This document shows, piece by piece, positions 48,631-60,483 of a stretch of DNA of 64,000 nucleotides (position 1 is the stretch's first letter; each line of letters opens with the position of its first letter). The notes under the pieces are model-generated. The model was given only the letters and a program-made list of their open reading frames with translations. It had not been told where the DNA came from and did no database searches. This stretch comes from Amyloporia xantha (taxonomy: Eukaryota; Basidiomycota; Agaricomycetes; Polyporales; Adustoporiaceae). The position numbers and the translations under genes are program-made. The stretch lies in NCBI GenBank assembly GCA_036971615.1, contig JAYKKR010000016.1:248001-312000 (forward strand), read 5' to 3'.

Positions 48631-49123
48631 TTTCTAGACGGGTGTCGTGTACGGCGTGAAGAGGACAGAGAGTGCCGCAGAGATCCCAGTTCCAGCGCGC
48701 TAGAGCCGAAATTCACATATTTGGAGAGCCCAGGCACAGGGGCGATCAGCGTCGACGTCGGCGTCGTTGTCGATGACTAAGAGCTCATCGGGAACGCAGA
48801 CCTCGTCGTCGGTGCGATCTCAATGCCCGCACGCGCGATTACAGACTGAAGAAAAAGAAAGTGTATACGAGGAAAACTAGGGGTATCGTAAAAATTGCAA
48901 GCGGAATATCATACATACATGATATCTACTCTACTACCGTAAACATAAATGCCATTCGAAGATACATATGCCAGTCGAGACCGGCATGGACTCCATAGCC
49001 ATACAAATTAGAACCATTAAACACATGCGTGACAATAGGCACTGCGAACGGCGAGAAGCGACTTATCGTCCGTGGCGGTCGTTCCCTCTGCCCACAGTGC
49101 GAAAAAAACTCCTTCCACCCATC
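48631..49123. other. Spacer SHR3 promoter / BEM3 3' region
   Basis: A 493-bp spacer between two minus-strand genes, containing the 5' flank of SHR3 and the 3' untranslated region of BEM3. An A/T-rich part around 48840-49030 is typical of fungal 3' regions. No gene seen. Confidence 0.5.
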
Positions 49124-52100
49124 CTACCGCGGCGTGGACAGTGGGGAAGGAACCACGGGTGAAGGAGCCCCGCTCGGTACGCTGCGTGGACTGGGCCTGG
49201 GCGACACCGGAATACCAATCACTCGACTGTGTCTGTGGCTCGCCTTATCCGTCACAGCGATGTTCAGGCCCCGTGTTGCAGCCAGGTGCGACGCCCTGGA
49301 GCGCGATGCTGGAGACGCTGGCGCCAGCCCGCCGTTCGCCTCAGGCGGGTGCAGACTGTCCGTGCCCGCTGCTCCTTGCGGGAGACGCGCGGAACTCGAC
49401 GTCGCCGAAGATTCCACGAGGTCTGAGTCGTTCTCATTCTCAGTGGTGTCTTCTGCGCTTCCTTCGATGACGGAGGCTTCCTCGCCTTCGTCTGACGGGC
49501 CTTCGTCTGCAACTGAAAGGGATGCAGCACAAGATGCAAATGATGTCAGCAACTAGAAGACCCGAAATGCTCGACGAACGCTCACCTGGCAACGCCCGCC
49601 CCGAGAGCCCCAGCAGCCGGTCTGCTGCAGCGTCGGTGTACCGTCTGCTATTGCGACGGTCGATAGTAGCCCCCTCCTCTTCCTCGTTCTCCGGCGCCGC
49701 TTGGCTTTCTTCTTCGTCCAATGACCCGTCGACATTGAAGACGCGTTTGAACTCGCCCAGCATGAGACTAAAGACTCCGGCAGGGATGCCGAGCGTGGGA
49801 CTGAAGACGATCCCAACGTTCCGCATCGTCATCTTGTTCACGTTTGCATTCTGCACGATCAGTATTAGATGCGCGGTGAGCGCACGAAGGAGGCTATAGT
49901 TGGCGATCGGCAGAGACGCGATGAGACGGGAGAGCTCCTTTATCCGCTCTTGTGGATCGACGAAGTCTGCTGCGAACGTGGTTAGCAACTATGGAAACTC
50001 GTACGCTCATGACGTACCAATTACGGCCAGGAAGCGCAAATGCAGATCACGGGTGAGTATGCTAGCTGGCAGGTCACGCAGGAACGTCTTGAGGAGACCA
50101 GCAATGGCGTGCGGATCCCAGTACTCGTCTGAGCCTAGCAGATCGATGTCTCCCTCTGCATAACTCCGGTAAGGACAGAACAGATAACACAATTGATACG
50201 CTATTAGCTCACCCATATTGAATCGGTCCTTGAGGCCCTTGATTACTGCAGAGCTACCACTCAGCCGGTAGATACCTTCCTCCAGTTCCGCCTCCTTCGC
50301 CTCGAGGTACTGAATGCATCGGAACACGATTGCTGGCAAGCTCGCAATTTGTGCGACTTCCAACGATTCATCCAAAGGGAACGCCGAAAACGGCGCGTGG
50401 TACAGCGGCTGGTACATTAGCCTTCTCTAATGAACAGAACATATGAGCAAGACTGCATACTCAGTAATAAGAAGATTGGATCACCATGTCGACTAAAGGC
50501 CCAGAAACCGCGCGACTTGGCCTTTTCTCCTGCGTTCGCTCGCCGTCGTCGATGACTCTGCTGGAGGTGCATCTTTACCCCCGAATTTGTAACCAGCGGG
50601 GATAGGGGTGCCATTCATAGGTGCTGAGATCTTGACCTTGCCATGCGAGTCGACTCGAGGGGTGTTGAGCGAAGCAGTCTCCTTATCAGGGGAAGGAGTG
50701 CGCTCAGAGATCGTGGCCTTGAGCGGGGTGATAGATGCACGACGGCCTTTCTTACGGGCCTGTTCAGGAGACTGTGCCAGGCGTCCTCCCGGAGAACCGA
50801 GCATGTCAGGGTAATGTCCGAGCTCAGAGTTTGCTCGTGTAGAGAAGGCGGTGAGGACGTCTACATCTTCATTGACGAGTGTCGATGTCGACGGTAATGA
50901 GCTGGACATTGGGGCTTCTAACGAGGCATGATCGATGGGAGATGGGACAGCCGACTTCACGGGACCAACGACATCCTCCAGGTGCGTCACTGCGTTGGGG
51001 AAAAGCTTGCCGTTGCTGAGGTCGGTGACGAGCTTGGCGGGCGTGGTAACGCCCTTGCTGGTATCACGTGGGCGCCGATTGGGCGTGCTCAAGACATCGT
51101 TGGGAGGGTTCGAGCTCAGGCTTGGACGAGATTGGGCAATGGGCGCAGCTGCCGCGCTGCCGACGACGATCGGACTTGGACCGTTCTGTATGACAGCGAC
51201 CTGATCTTCGCTGTACGTGCCTGTTACATATCGCACGAGCTCTTCCACCCAGCTGTCACGCTGCGCGTCGCTCTCTGCACAGAGAACATGTCTCGGACTC
51301 GGGCCAGCAGGGCCACGTTTGGCCTCAATAATGAGGAAGGCATGGCGATACTCGTTGTCTTCGTCCGAATCACGCCTATCTGGTGCTCGCTGCTGGCGGC
51401 CGATTTGTGCGCCGGTGATCGTGATGGACCCGAGGTGTGCACCCCCACGCTACGTCATCCAGAAGAAAGGTATTAGCGCAGGCACATAACGCGAGAAGCA
51501 GGCGATTTGCACGTGTGTGCAGAGGGGCACAGATTGGGAGAGAGAAGGATATGCTCACGCTTTCGTAGTATTCCAAGGAAGGACCCTGCAACACGAAGTA
51601 TCTGGATTTCCATCCGCCAAAGTTCTTGCCTCTCTTTCGTCAGGTAACCTTCCTTGTATCCGGCCTGCGAGACAGGCTTCTGAGCCTCACGGACGATGTC
51701 TGATGTGAAAAAGGCAATGACTTCGTCCTTATTCTTGACGGGCAGGGCGATCAACGACCGCAAGTACTGCTCGAGAGCGTTCTGCGAGATAACAAGAAAA
51801 GACATCAGCCAATCCGCGCATTACAAATGTCGAGATGACGCCGAGGAAGGTTCAAAGACAGAATTCAAGAAGCCTCGAAAGATGATGATGAGAAAAGAAG
51901 ATGTTAGAAAGATGCAAAAGCTGCAAGCTTAGCAACATGCAGAAAGTGCGAGAAGCCAAGCGTGAAAGTGTATGAAAGTGTGTCCAATGAAGACAAAGGG
52001 CTAATCAAGACAAACACAAGGAAGGTAAAGAATACGGGTCTATCAACCCATGGTGGAGAAAGTAACGTTCTGTCACAACTTGTGGGGAAACAGACACAAA

Positions 52101-54228
52101 GCAAGATGCGCACGGCATTTGCAGGAAATCGCAGGATGAAGCAGAACACAAACGCACCTTCCTCTGGTCCACCTTCGCCGGTGCGTGGTCCCGCCAAAGT
52201 CGCCCCTCCGGCAGGGTGACCATCTTCTTGATAACATTCTTGCTCACGCTAGCGCGAACGCGTGCATCAAGCCCCAACACATCGCTATACAGTTTTTCTA
52301 CGTTCCAAGGCTCCTTATCCTTCCCTGGGTTCACCGATATGACGAAGGACAGCACTTCCTTGCCTCGGTCGTTCGGCCGAATGGTCGACGTTATAACGTG
52401 GATTTCCGTACGAGGCAGGTCGGTCGCGAGCAGAGGGAGAGCGCGGAACTTCATCTGTGGTGGGCCTGACGCCATAGGAAAGGGAGAAACAGGGGTGCTG
52501 GGCTGCAGAGGTAGGTTTAGTTGTGACGAGTCGGAACTCGCCTGGCCCTGGCCTGGCGCGAACGCGGTGGTCGAAGGTGGCAGCGGAAACTCTTCAGCTA
52601 CGGAGCGTTTGCTCGTCGCTAAGCTACGCTCGTCCACACCGTCGTATGCACTGTCATCCCCGTCATCGACATTCGACGTGCGGGCACCCTCCACGCCAGA
52701 ATACACGCTGTCTTCGTCCCCCATATCGAGAAACGGCGCAGCCTCGTCCGCTGACTTCCGCGAGCGCTCTCCGCTCGCTCTGGTACTGAGACTCATGCCC
52801 GAGGGCGTGCCCGACTGGCTGCGCGCCGATTCCATCGCCTCTGCAATCTTGGGCATCTGCAACTTGACGGGCGAGTTCTGCCCTGAGCCCGACGGGAAAC
52901 CTGCCCCGCCGACGCTTGGGCTGGGCATGGGCGAGTCGCCGAGGTTGGCGTAATACCGCTTCGCCTCCTCTGGCAGAGATATCCGCGACTCCCGCGACAG
53001 GGAAAACGGCCCTCGCGCGGCGGAGTCGCCGTTCATGACTGGACTCAAGGAGCTTGCAGAGGACGATGCCGCCTTCTCTGGAGAGACGTGTCGATGTGAG
53101 TGGGGTAGCCGTGCTGGGGAAGAGTTGCGAGGAGCAGTAGGCTGTGCAGGTGTCGCAGGCGCGGCCGGAGTGGCTGGTGTTAAGACAACCTGCCCGACAG
53201 GTCGAACGATGTCGAGCGATGGTCGAGACCCCGACTGCCAATGGCCAAGAACAGGGTCTGCACGTTCTGATTGAGATAATGCGCTACCTGCGCCCGAACG
53301 CTGGGTGTTGAAAGAAGAAGTAGAAGCAGATGGGGATTCCGAGGATGGTCGCGCGGTAACAGGGAAGGTCTCTTGAGTCGGACTTAAAGTGAGCACGGCG
53401 GCTTTGCGTCCCTCAGGTGTCCCCTCGCGAGGAAATGGAGAAGGCATCGCAGAGGTGGAGGAAGATGCGGGGTTCGTGGACAGAGGTGACGGGGCAGCTG
53501 AGGACGCACGGGAACTGGAGGAAGGGATATTGAGGCTCGTCTGAGAGCCATACTGCTCACGCAATGTTGGTTGTGAGCGCGAAACGTGGTCATTGGAATG
53601 AGAGTGATGCAATTGTTGGTTGGTGCCGCGGACAGCTGAGATGAGAGGTCAGCTTCAATATCAGACGACAGAAGACAAGAGTACCTGTATCATCTGAGTT
53701 CATCCGAACCAGATGCCCTCTCGGATCCAACGCACTTGAGATACTACTCTCGCTGCTCTTCAGATGAGTATGAGACGACGTGGACCGTAGTGTACCCTCC
53801 TTCGCTTCCCGCCTCTCTTTCTCCCGATGCACGCGAAGTAACGCGTCCGTGTTCTCTCCCATACTTTGGAGCTTACCACGATACAAGTCACGCTCCCCGC
53901 GCACGCGCTCAACCTCCTTCATGAGTTGACTATAGCCCGAGCGTTGTTTCTCGATCAGCTTCCATAACTGTGTGTTCTGGATGGATAGTGTGTTCCTCTC
54001 GGAGATGGCAACGTCTAGGGCAGCGAGAGCGGGTTCTGGAGCACTTGAATGGGCAGACAGAAGTCCGTCTGCGGTAAGAGGCTGGGAGCTCAGCGTTGTC
54101 TGGTTGGCAATGGTGAAAGAAGTTGCAGTGCGGAGGGTTGCAGGGGAGGAAGACTGGTCGGGACGATTGTTATGGTGAGAGGAAGAGGACCCGTTGAGTC
54201 TGCTCTCGTGTACGCTGGTTGTCGCCAT
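49124..54228 (-). CDS. BEM3: BEM3-type Rho GTPase-activating protein (PX-PH-RhoGAP)
   Basis: Stimulates GTP hydrolysis by Cdc42/Rho proteins to control polarised growth. From the start at 54228: a coiled coil (SERNTLSIQNTQLWKLIEKQ), a long S/P-rich region, a PX phosphoinositide domain (VLSFVISVNPGKDKEPWNVE), a PH domain (FGGWKSRYFVLQGPSLEYYE, RHVLCAESDAQRDSWVEEL), another disordered region, and the RhoGAP domain (QIASLPAIVFRCIQYLEAKE, EEGIYRLSGSSAVIKGLKDR with the arginine finger in GIYRLSG, ALTAHLILIVQNANVNKMTM). It breaks frame three times by one surplus base: at 51635-51637 (AAA coding; repair gives YLTKRGKNFGGW), 50521-50526 (repair gives RRKAKSRGFW) and 50374-50379 (repair gives AVFGVPLDESLEV). 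A 376-nt intron (51782-52157) lies between PX and PH. The domain order is diagnostic; intactness is uncertain. Confidence 0.9.
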
Positions 54229-55169
54229 GGGTAGTAGTGGGCCAGTTAGACCACCAGGATTGGCGGTATGCCGTATGACCAAAATTCCTAAACCGTCACA
54301 ATGCAATCAACCGTCCAGTTCCGTCTAATTCAGAGGTTCGGCACGGCGTCAGGCAATACGTTTTGTTTGGACCTCTTCCGTCAAGGTTCGGAAGGGAAAG
54401 GAGGGGGCTACTCGAGAAAGGGCAGTGTAGGATGGGAGACAGGGAAAAAAGGCGAAGCCAACGAACGATCAAACAGCTTCGACTTCGGAGCGCGTGCCAT
54501 GGCACCGGCCACTCGTCGCCAGCTGCCGCCACCGTCTCAGCTCGTCTTCACTTCGTCTTACATCTTCCTTCCATTGTCCCAATGCCTCCGCAGTCATTGC
54601 ACCGACATCTAATGCGATTCTGGACACCACGACTGTCAAATATCACTATGCCCAAAATACATAATCGCCCAGTCCTCTTCTCCCGCCGGCATCATCATTG
54701 CTGTTGATCTGTGACGGTTGTTTCGATCTCGACACCAACTCTCGGACTGTTACTCAGACACACATGCACAGATAGGAGAGTGCCGCATGCGGCGCTGTTG
54801 AGCTTCAGGGTAAGTGACAGATACTCTCAGAGGACAACAGGACTCGGACGTGTTCCGAGTCTGCCAGGGACGCATTCCCACCCGACGCACTGGGTGTGCT
54901 TCGTCCGGTAATCCACCTCCCTCTTCTTAGCTGGGCACAGCTGATATGGGTTCCTGCAGGTTGCAGGGTCACAATGCACGCGTGGGCGTACTGGCTCCGC
55001 CGATAGCTCGTCTTCGCAACCATCACCTCTGAGGATGCTTCTCCAAGAACGAACCACAAGCAACAAATAGCAACGGCCTAACTCTTGCCCTGGGATCTCT
55101 GCTCCGCGTCGGGTCCCTTTTGCTACTTCAGTGAGTCCCTCGTCCCACTTTATCCCCGTGAGTTGTGCA
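54229..55169. other. Spacer BEM3 promoter / SET gene 3' region
   Basis: About 0.94 kb, containing the 5' flank of BEM3 and the 3' side of the SET gene. An open frame continues on minus through 54827-55348 (with EPVRPRVHCDPATCRNPYQL), but splicing into it from the SET exon shifts frame, so it is not included in a gene. Confidence 0.45.
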
Positions 55170-56631
55170 TTACCTCTCACTGTGGTCCAGCATCTCCGCC
55201 GAGCATCGACTACATCGACAGTCGAAGAACCAGCCCTCCCTGAGCTCCTTTTGCCGCGCCCGCCACTCCATTCCCTCTGCGTGCCCATAGCTGATGCACA
55301 ATTCTTCATCTGGTCCCACTGGCCTCGACGTGACGAAGCGCAACGCACGCCCGCTGCGCTCTTTCTTCACGTTCGGCAAGCAATCTACATAAGGAAAGTG
55401 CGGTCAGCGACTGGGGCCCCTCCTAAAACAGCATGGCTTCCGGACGAAGAGTCGGCGGCCACTAGTGCTTCTGACACTCACGATGGTTGAAAAACGAGGG
55501 TCGCGGGTACACCGCGAAGCCCAGACACTCGCTTTCGTCTGTGAGCGGCACCTCCCATATGCCGAAAGAATTGCCCGGGTCGACGCTCAGCGCTGTGCGG
55601 ACGTTTTCAATCGTGATCACGTTTCCCAAGTCCCATGTCTCGGCGTCCTCTCCCTTCCAAATTCGCGTTCGTGTGTCTTTGCGCTGTGCCGTGCCTCCGT
55701 CGCTGTCCCGCACCAGCCTCCTGTCGTCAAACGTGTTGTCGGTCGGTCCGATCGACCCCTGATTCTTCGCGAATGCTCTGACGAACCGCCCCTTCAACAC
55801 CTGATATATCCTGATTTGGTTCTCCAGGAGCTCGGGGTAGGTTCTCAAGTGCTGAAGTTCGTTAGACTGCAGTGCCGCGAAATCGTCCCACTTTGCACCC
55901 CCGAATTCTACAATGCATCTTCTATCTGTGACCGCCTCATTCGTGCTGTACATTTCCGTCACACTTGCCAAATGGTCCTGGGCGTATGTCCGCCTTTGTG
56001 CATACCGCTCACGATGTAGGTGGATCAGTGCAAGCAGCACATATCTAGCCATGTCGGTCTCGAAGTTGTCCAACTGAATGTTGCTCCATTTCTTTACCTC
56101 CTTCAGGATCCTCTCGTCTTTTCGTGTTGCTTCCCAGGCATGTTCGATGACCTCCTTTGTCATGTCTGTTTGTACCGCCTTCCCCGAAGTATTCTCCTTT
56201 GCCTTGCCCTTTTCCTTCTTGCGGCGTGCGTCTTCCAGCGTTCGGAGCAATTTCACCGTATCCCGGCCCTCTCTTTCGAGCCAAGTGGCCTGACAGTGTT
56301 CATCACAAAACCACAGACCTGCTCCTGTGACTATACTCTCCTGTGGTCGCCCGTTTTCCCTGTCCTGTTTTGTCTCGCCCATTCCTCCACTATTCGTGAC
56401 GCTGACCACGCCTTCGTCGTCTCTTCGTGTCAAGAAAGTTCTTCGGCCACCTTCATAGCGCCAACATTCCGCGCAGATCTCGTTCCTGAACTGCTTCCAA
56501 ATCATGTACGTGTATGGTGTGGACGTCGCGAGCACCGTGCTGTCTGCTGGGATATCGCGGGTAGCATGGTAGGTGCGTCCTGTGTGTCCATTTAACTCGA
56601 TGCGAAGAAGTGGCTCTGGTTCCCTGGCCAT
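55170..56631 (-). CDS. SET-domain protein with MYND-like zinc finger (SMYD type)
   Basis: Predicted protein lysine methyltransferase of the SMYD/SET5-like class; the substrate is unknown. The start at 56631 gives MAREPEPLLRIELNGHTGRT, the first part of a split SET domain. A MYND-like cysteine cluster follows (EICAECWRYEGG through GLWFCDEHCQATW), then a charged helical insert, and the second SET half (PLTDESECLGFAVYPRPSFF). One intron then joins FFNH to HCLPNVKKERSGRALRFVTS, DEELCISYG (the catalytic-core NH..C and ELxxxY-type motifs) and the cysteine-rich post-SET segment WFFDCRCSRCSAEM. Stop TAA at 55172-55170. The first exon is about 390 codons without interruption. An upstream GTG-started extension is not needed. 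Confidence 0.85.
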
Positions 56632-59090
56632 ACTTGGTGTTCTGGCAGCGTTTTCCGTTCTGTTGGGCACGGTTATGGATGGGCGGCCGCGGCAGATGAG
56701 GAGTTTTCGTCCAACAAGTCTGCAGTGCCTGAAATCACTGGCGGGCGTCGGTCACGTGTGCGCCGCATCGGGGCAGCCAAATTGGGAAGTCGAGCCAGTG
56801 ACATGTCGACAAACTGACTGGGTTTCATGTACTTTAAAGAGGGTCTTTTCGCAATTCTATCTAGCATCACGAATTCCCAATTTTAGTGACCACCAGGACG
56901 TTTCGATTGGTCCACATCGGTGCTTCCAGAACCGCGAACATTATCAAACTTCGGGAACTTCGGGTCACGTTGATTGCTATAGTACTAATAGTGTATGAAA
57001 CAGGCTTTCGTACTAGTACTATTGCCAGTCTATTGGACGTCAGTGCGCTGTGATACTAGTCTGCAGGCTGATGGCAGTTGCAACGTATGTTCACCGCTCG
57101 TCTAGTTTCTTCGTCTGACTTACTGGGACAGAGTCAAGGCTGCCCTCCGACGCTCGAGAATGTATAAGAGGGCGGGGGACTGAAGCGAGTTGGATCATAT
57201 TGTGCAGGTCTCGGCCGCCAGCATCGACGAGCTCGAATGAGTTCATATCCATCTGCTGATACTATGATACTATACGTAAAGGCGCGGACGCGTTTTCGAT
57301 ATCGACTGTATAGCTGAGGGACGACCAGAGTAGTAATAGTAACAGTCGTCCACTGTTACTGTTTAACGGTCTTATTCGGCAGATAGCTGAGGACTCACCA
57401 GTAGACGTCGCTTACTGCGATGGGCCGAAACTCATGTACGTATCCGCTTCGAAGGACTACCGCTTCGAAGGACTACTGCACGAATCTCGGATGAAACCGC
57501 GACATACATTAGTTATGCAGTGTGAAAGACCTAAACCCGGACCACTTAGCTATAAATGTCCCAGTCTCGCAATCCTGCATGAATGCAATCAGAAGCGAAC
57601 CGTCCTTCAATTAGCCAATTAGCGGCAGTGCGAAACCTGACGTACTATGTTACTTCTGACCTTCAGGCGTCGCTGAGTCAAAGCAAAGAAGATCGTGGAG
57701 GGGCTTCCTGAGCTTACGATCGGGGCGCATTCATAAATCTAGGCTGTGCAGACCTAGAACGATTCGTGGAGAGGTCGCTTCTAGCCCTAGCTATGTTGCT
57801 AGCGTCTGCACTTGGCCTATACGGTATACGGTATAACGCAGGAAGGGACAATGTCTTGCCTCGTCGCCTACATTTTCATTAGTTCATCATAGAGATCGCG
57901 TGCGATGCCAAAGAATAGTCATGCCTATAGAAACACATCGGGTCTGTCCTGCTGCTGAGCGGCCTGCGGGATATATATTACAACGCGTACGTACATCCTA
58001 GTCACTTTGTATGAGGCGAGCTTCTCGAGATATAATGGCGTACTGCAGGAAGCCCGAAACTATGCTTGCAGTGCGGATCAGGATATAACGGATGCACTAG
58101 CGCTAGCGCCAAACTCCAGGAATCAGGAGAGATCGAGAGATACAAGTAGGCGGAACAAATCTGCAAATTCGGTGTTGCGATGAGCCGGTGACTCAGAGTA
58201 TGGTTGGAAAAGTAGCTGTTACAGAGTCACACATCTCTAGTTGCTGTACAATCTGCGTCAGTCAGATCAGGATTATCAGATACAGAAAATTAGCTGAACG
58301 AAGGGTAGCGCTGGTCCTTTGCTGTCTCCGGCATGGTGGATTTGACGTGTGGTACTTGCCTTATAATCCCTGTCTTGATGTTCACCTCACGTTGACGGTG
58401 TCTCCTCGTCCACATCCGCCTGGGGAGTCAGTTCAGTTGCGACAGTCATGAACCTGTCGGTAAAGGTTAGGTCATATCGACGGGCGTATTGCACGTCCAG
58501 GCGCGTCCAGAGCTTGGCTCAGAAACGATGCAGGAACACTCACTGTGCAGCATGTGAAGCTGCCAGCGTACGCATCGCGTCTAGATTGAGCTTGAGCAGC
58601 TCGGAGAGATCTGCGGTATGCCCAACTGCGCTTGAAAGCCTGGCCAAGCTATGAGACAGCTGCATGTAGTGTCTGTCCTTGGCCTGGGTCGCTGACGTCG
58701 GTTGAGATTGCATGGCGAGTCGCCGAGAGCAGGCGAGGTAAGATCGTGATTGGGTCGCTACGTAACGTCGCTCTCACGAGAGAGAAGATGTTGACGAAGG
58801 ATGTTGACGAGGTCGTTCGGCGAGTGCAAGACTCACGGAACCGACGGGCTCGGATGAGGGCAATCGGACAAAGAGCGCACGGGTCATGACATAGCCTGCC
58901 AAGGTCAGCAGCCACGTGGCACGTGATACAATGCGGGTCCCAGGCGGGTCCGGCCATTTAGGGTTTTCCAGCTCTCACCACTTTGAGGCTCCCCAAAGTT
59001 CTCTGACTGTGCATTGTCCCGACGTGCTTTCTCATTTTCCACCACGAGCAGCACGTCTCTCCTTTAAAAGGGGAATAGCCGCAAACGGTC
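56632..59090. other. 2.5-kb intergenic region between divergent genes
   Basis: No gene recognised. There is A/T-rich sequence with short palindromic and repeated motifs, for example TAGTACTAATAG near 56980-56992 and CTAGTACTATT near 57012, TATACGGTATACGGTATA near 57817-57834, and a perfect 16-bp tandem duplication at 57445-57476. The right edge (about 59000-59090) holds the promoter and leader of SUR2. Confidence 0.5.
57445..57476. repeat. Perfect 16-bp tandem duplication
   Basis: CGCTTCGAAGGACTAC occurs twice with no spacer. It lies in otherwise gene-free sequence and contains the palindrome CTTCGAAG. Confidence 0.9.
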
Positions 59091-60193
59091 ATGGCTGCGA
59101 TGAACATGACGCCGCACGACCTCTTCACGCTCAACCCGTCCCAGAAACACTTTCTGAACACAACACATCCATTCTATTATAGCCCCCGAGCGGACCTCGT
59201 CTCCTGGCTCCCGGATTACTATCTCGCCGTCGCAGCACCTATTATTGCTTACTGGGTCTCTTCATGCTTCTTCCACATACTTGATATCTCCGACTGGAAA
59301 TGGCTCGACAAGTATCGCATCCACGAGTCGGCCGAGGTCCAATCAAAAAATCTGGTTTCGCGCTGGCAGGTCATACAGGCCGTTTTGTGGCAACAGGTTG
59401 TGCAGACGATTCTTGGCTTACTTTGGATGGAGAAGACGGTGTCGGGCGACGGTGTCAATCATGTTGGAAACATGCTGCGCATGGTGCCCACCCTTGCACG
59501 GGTTCTTACATGGACACTGGGTGAGAAGACAGGTGGGCGCCTGCTAGATAGGGATGGCGCACAGTTGCTGTACGCTCTCTATTGGTGGGGAATACCGATA
59601 GCCAAGTTCTTCCTCGGCATGTGTGTACAAACAGATCGCTTCGTTGTTCTACGCTCACGGCAATACCCACAGGTTCATTATCGACACTTGGCAGTACTTC
59701 CTGCATCGCGGTATGCACATGAACACATGGCTGTACAAGCAATTCCACTCGGTGCACCACCGATTATATGTGCCCTATGCATTTGGCGCATTGTACAACC
59801 ATCCAGTTGAGGGGTTCCTACTCGATACCCTTAGCGCCGCAATCGCCGAGATGCTCGCGGGCATGTCGACGCGGGAGGCAATTATGCTGTTCACTATATC
59901 GACGATGAAGACAGTGGACGACCACTGCGGATACCAGTTACCTTTTGACCCACTACAAATCGTGACGAGCAACAATGCCGACTACCATGATATTCATCAT
60001 CAAGTGAGTCACCGCCACCACATCAGGTACAGCGCTGGGATCACTAACGTTGATCGTTCTTTATCAGGTCATCGGCATCAAATCCAATTTTGCACAGCCA
60101 TTCTTTGTGCATTGGGACGCCCTCCTCGGGACGCGCATGACGCGCAAAGATATCGAGCTCCGCCGGCAAAAACAGCAAAAGAAGGCACTTTGA
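59091..60193 (+). CDS. SUR2: Sphinganine C4-hydroxylase SUR2
   Basis: ER di-iron oxygenase that adds the C4 hydroxyl to sphingoid bases, making phytoceramides. The start MAAMNMTPHDLFTLNPSQKH is followed by several hydrophobic segments (YYLAVAAPIIAYWVSSCFFH). An intron with a GTGTGT donor joins KFFLGM to FIIDTWQYFLHRGMHMNTWL. The histidine boxes of the fatty-acid hydroxylase superfamily are visible as HRGMH, HSVHH and HDIHH, with the last split from VIGIKSNFAQPFFVHWDALL by a second intron. The C-terminus is lysine-rich (RRQKQQKKAL), fitting an ER-retention signal. Length, about 330 residues, is normal and the frame is intact. Confidence 0.94.
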
Positions 60194-60483
60194 TGTGATA
60201 CCTTTCCTATTGCTTTGTTTAGGTCTCGGTCTGGTTATGGATATACCTAATGTTTGTACACTAGTAGTCATGATATCTCCCTAATATCCCTTTCGATATT
60301 CGACATGGAACCCACATCCTCATACCCTCACTCACATTTCATCTGAATATGAACTGTTGACCTTATCCTTGTCTGAATCGCATTTTCGTCGTCATTGAAG
60401 TTGTATAATGATCATGCACTCGACCGTTGTGTAGATAGAAACAATGACATCGAACATATGAAACACTACTCGAAATCCAAGGA

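Noticed and set aside
1569..51637. Programmed +1 frameshifting as the default explanation
   Set aside because: No shared slippery sequence such as the yeast CTT-AGG-C was seen; sites differ and only share a short homopolymer, which points to base-call or mutation effects first.
51782..52157. snoRNA gene inside the long BEM3 intron
   Set aside because: No paired C (RTGATGA) and D (CTGA) boxes or H/ACA arrangement could be found.
54827..55348. 173-codon minus-strand ORF as a C-terminal exon of the SET gene
   Set aside because: The only plausible donor joins it in the wrong frame, and the SET protein already ends after its post-SET cysteines.
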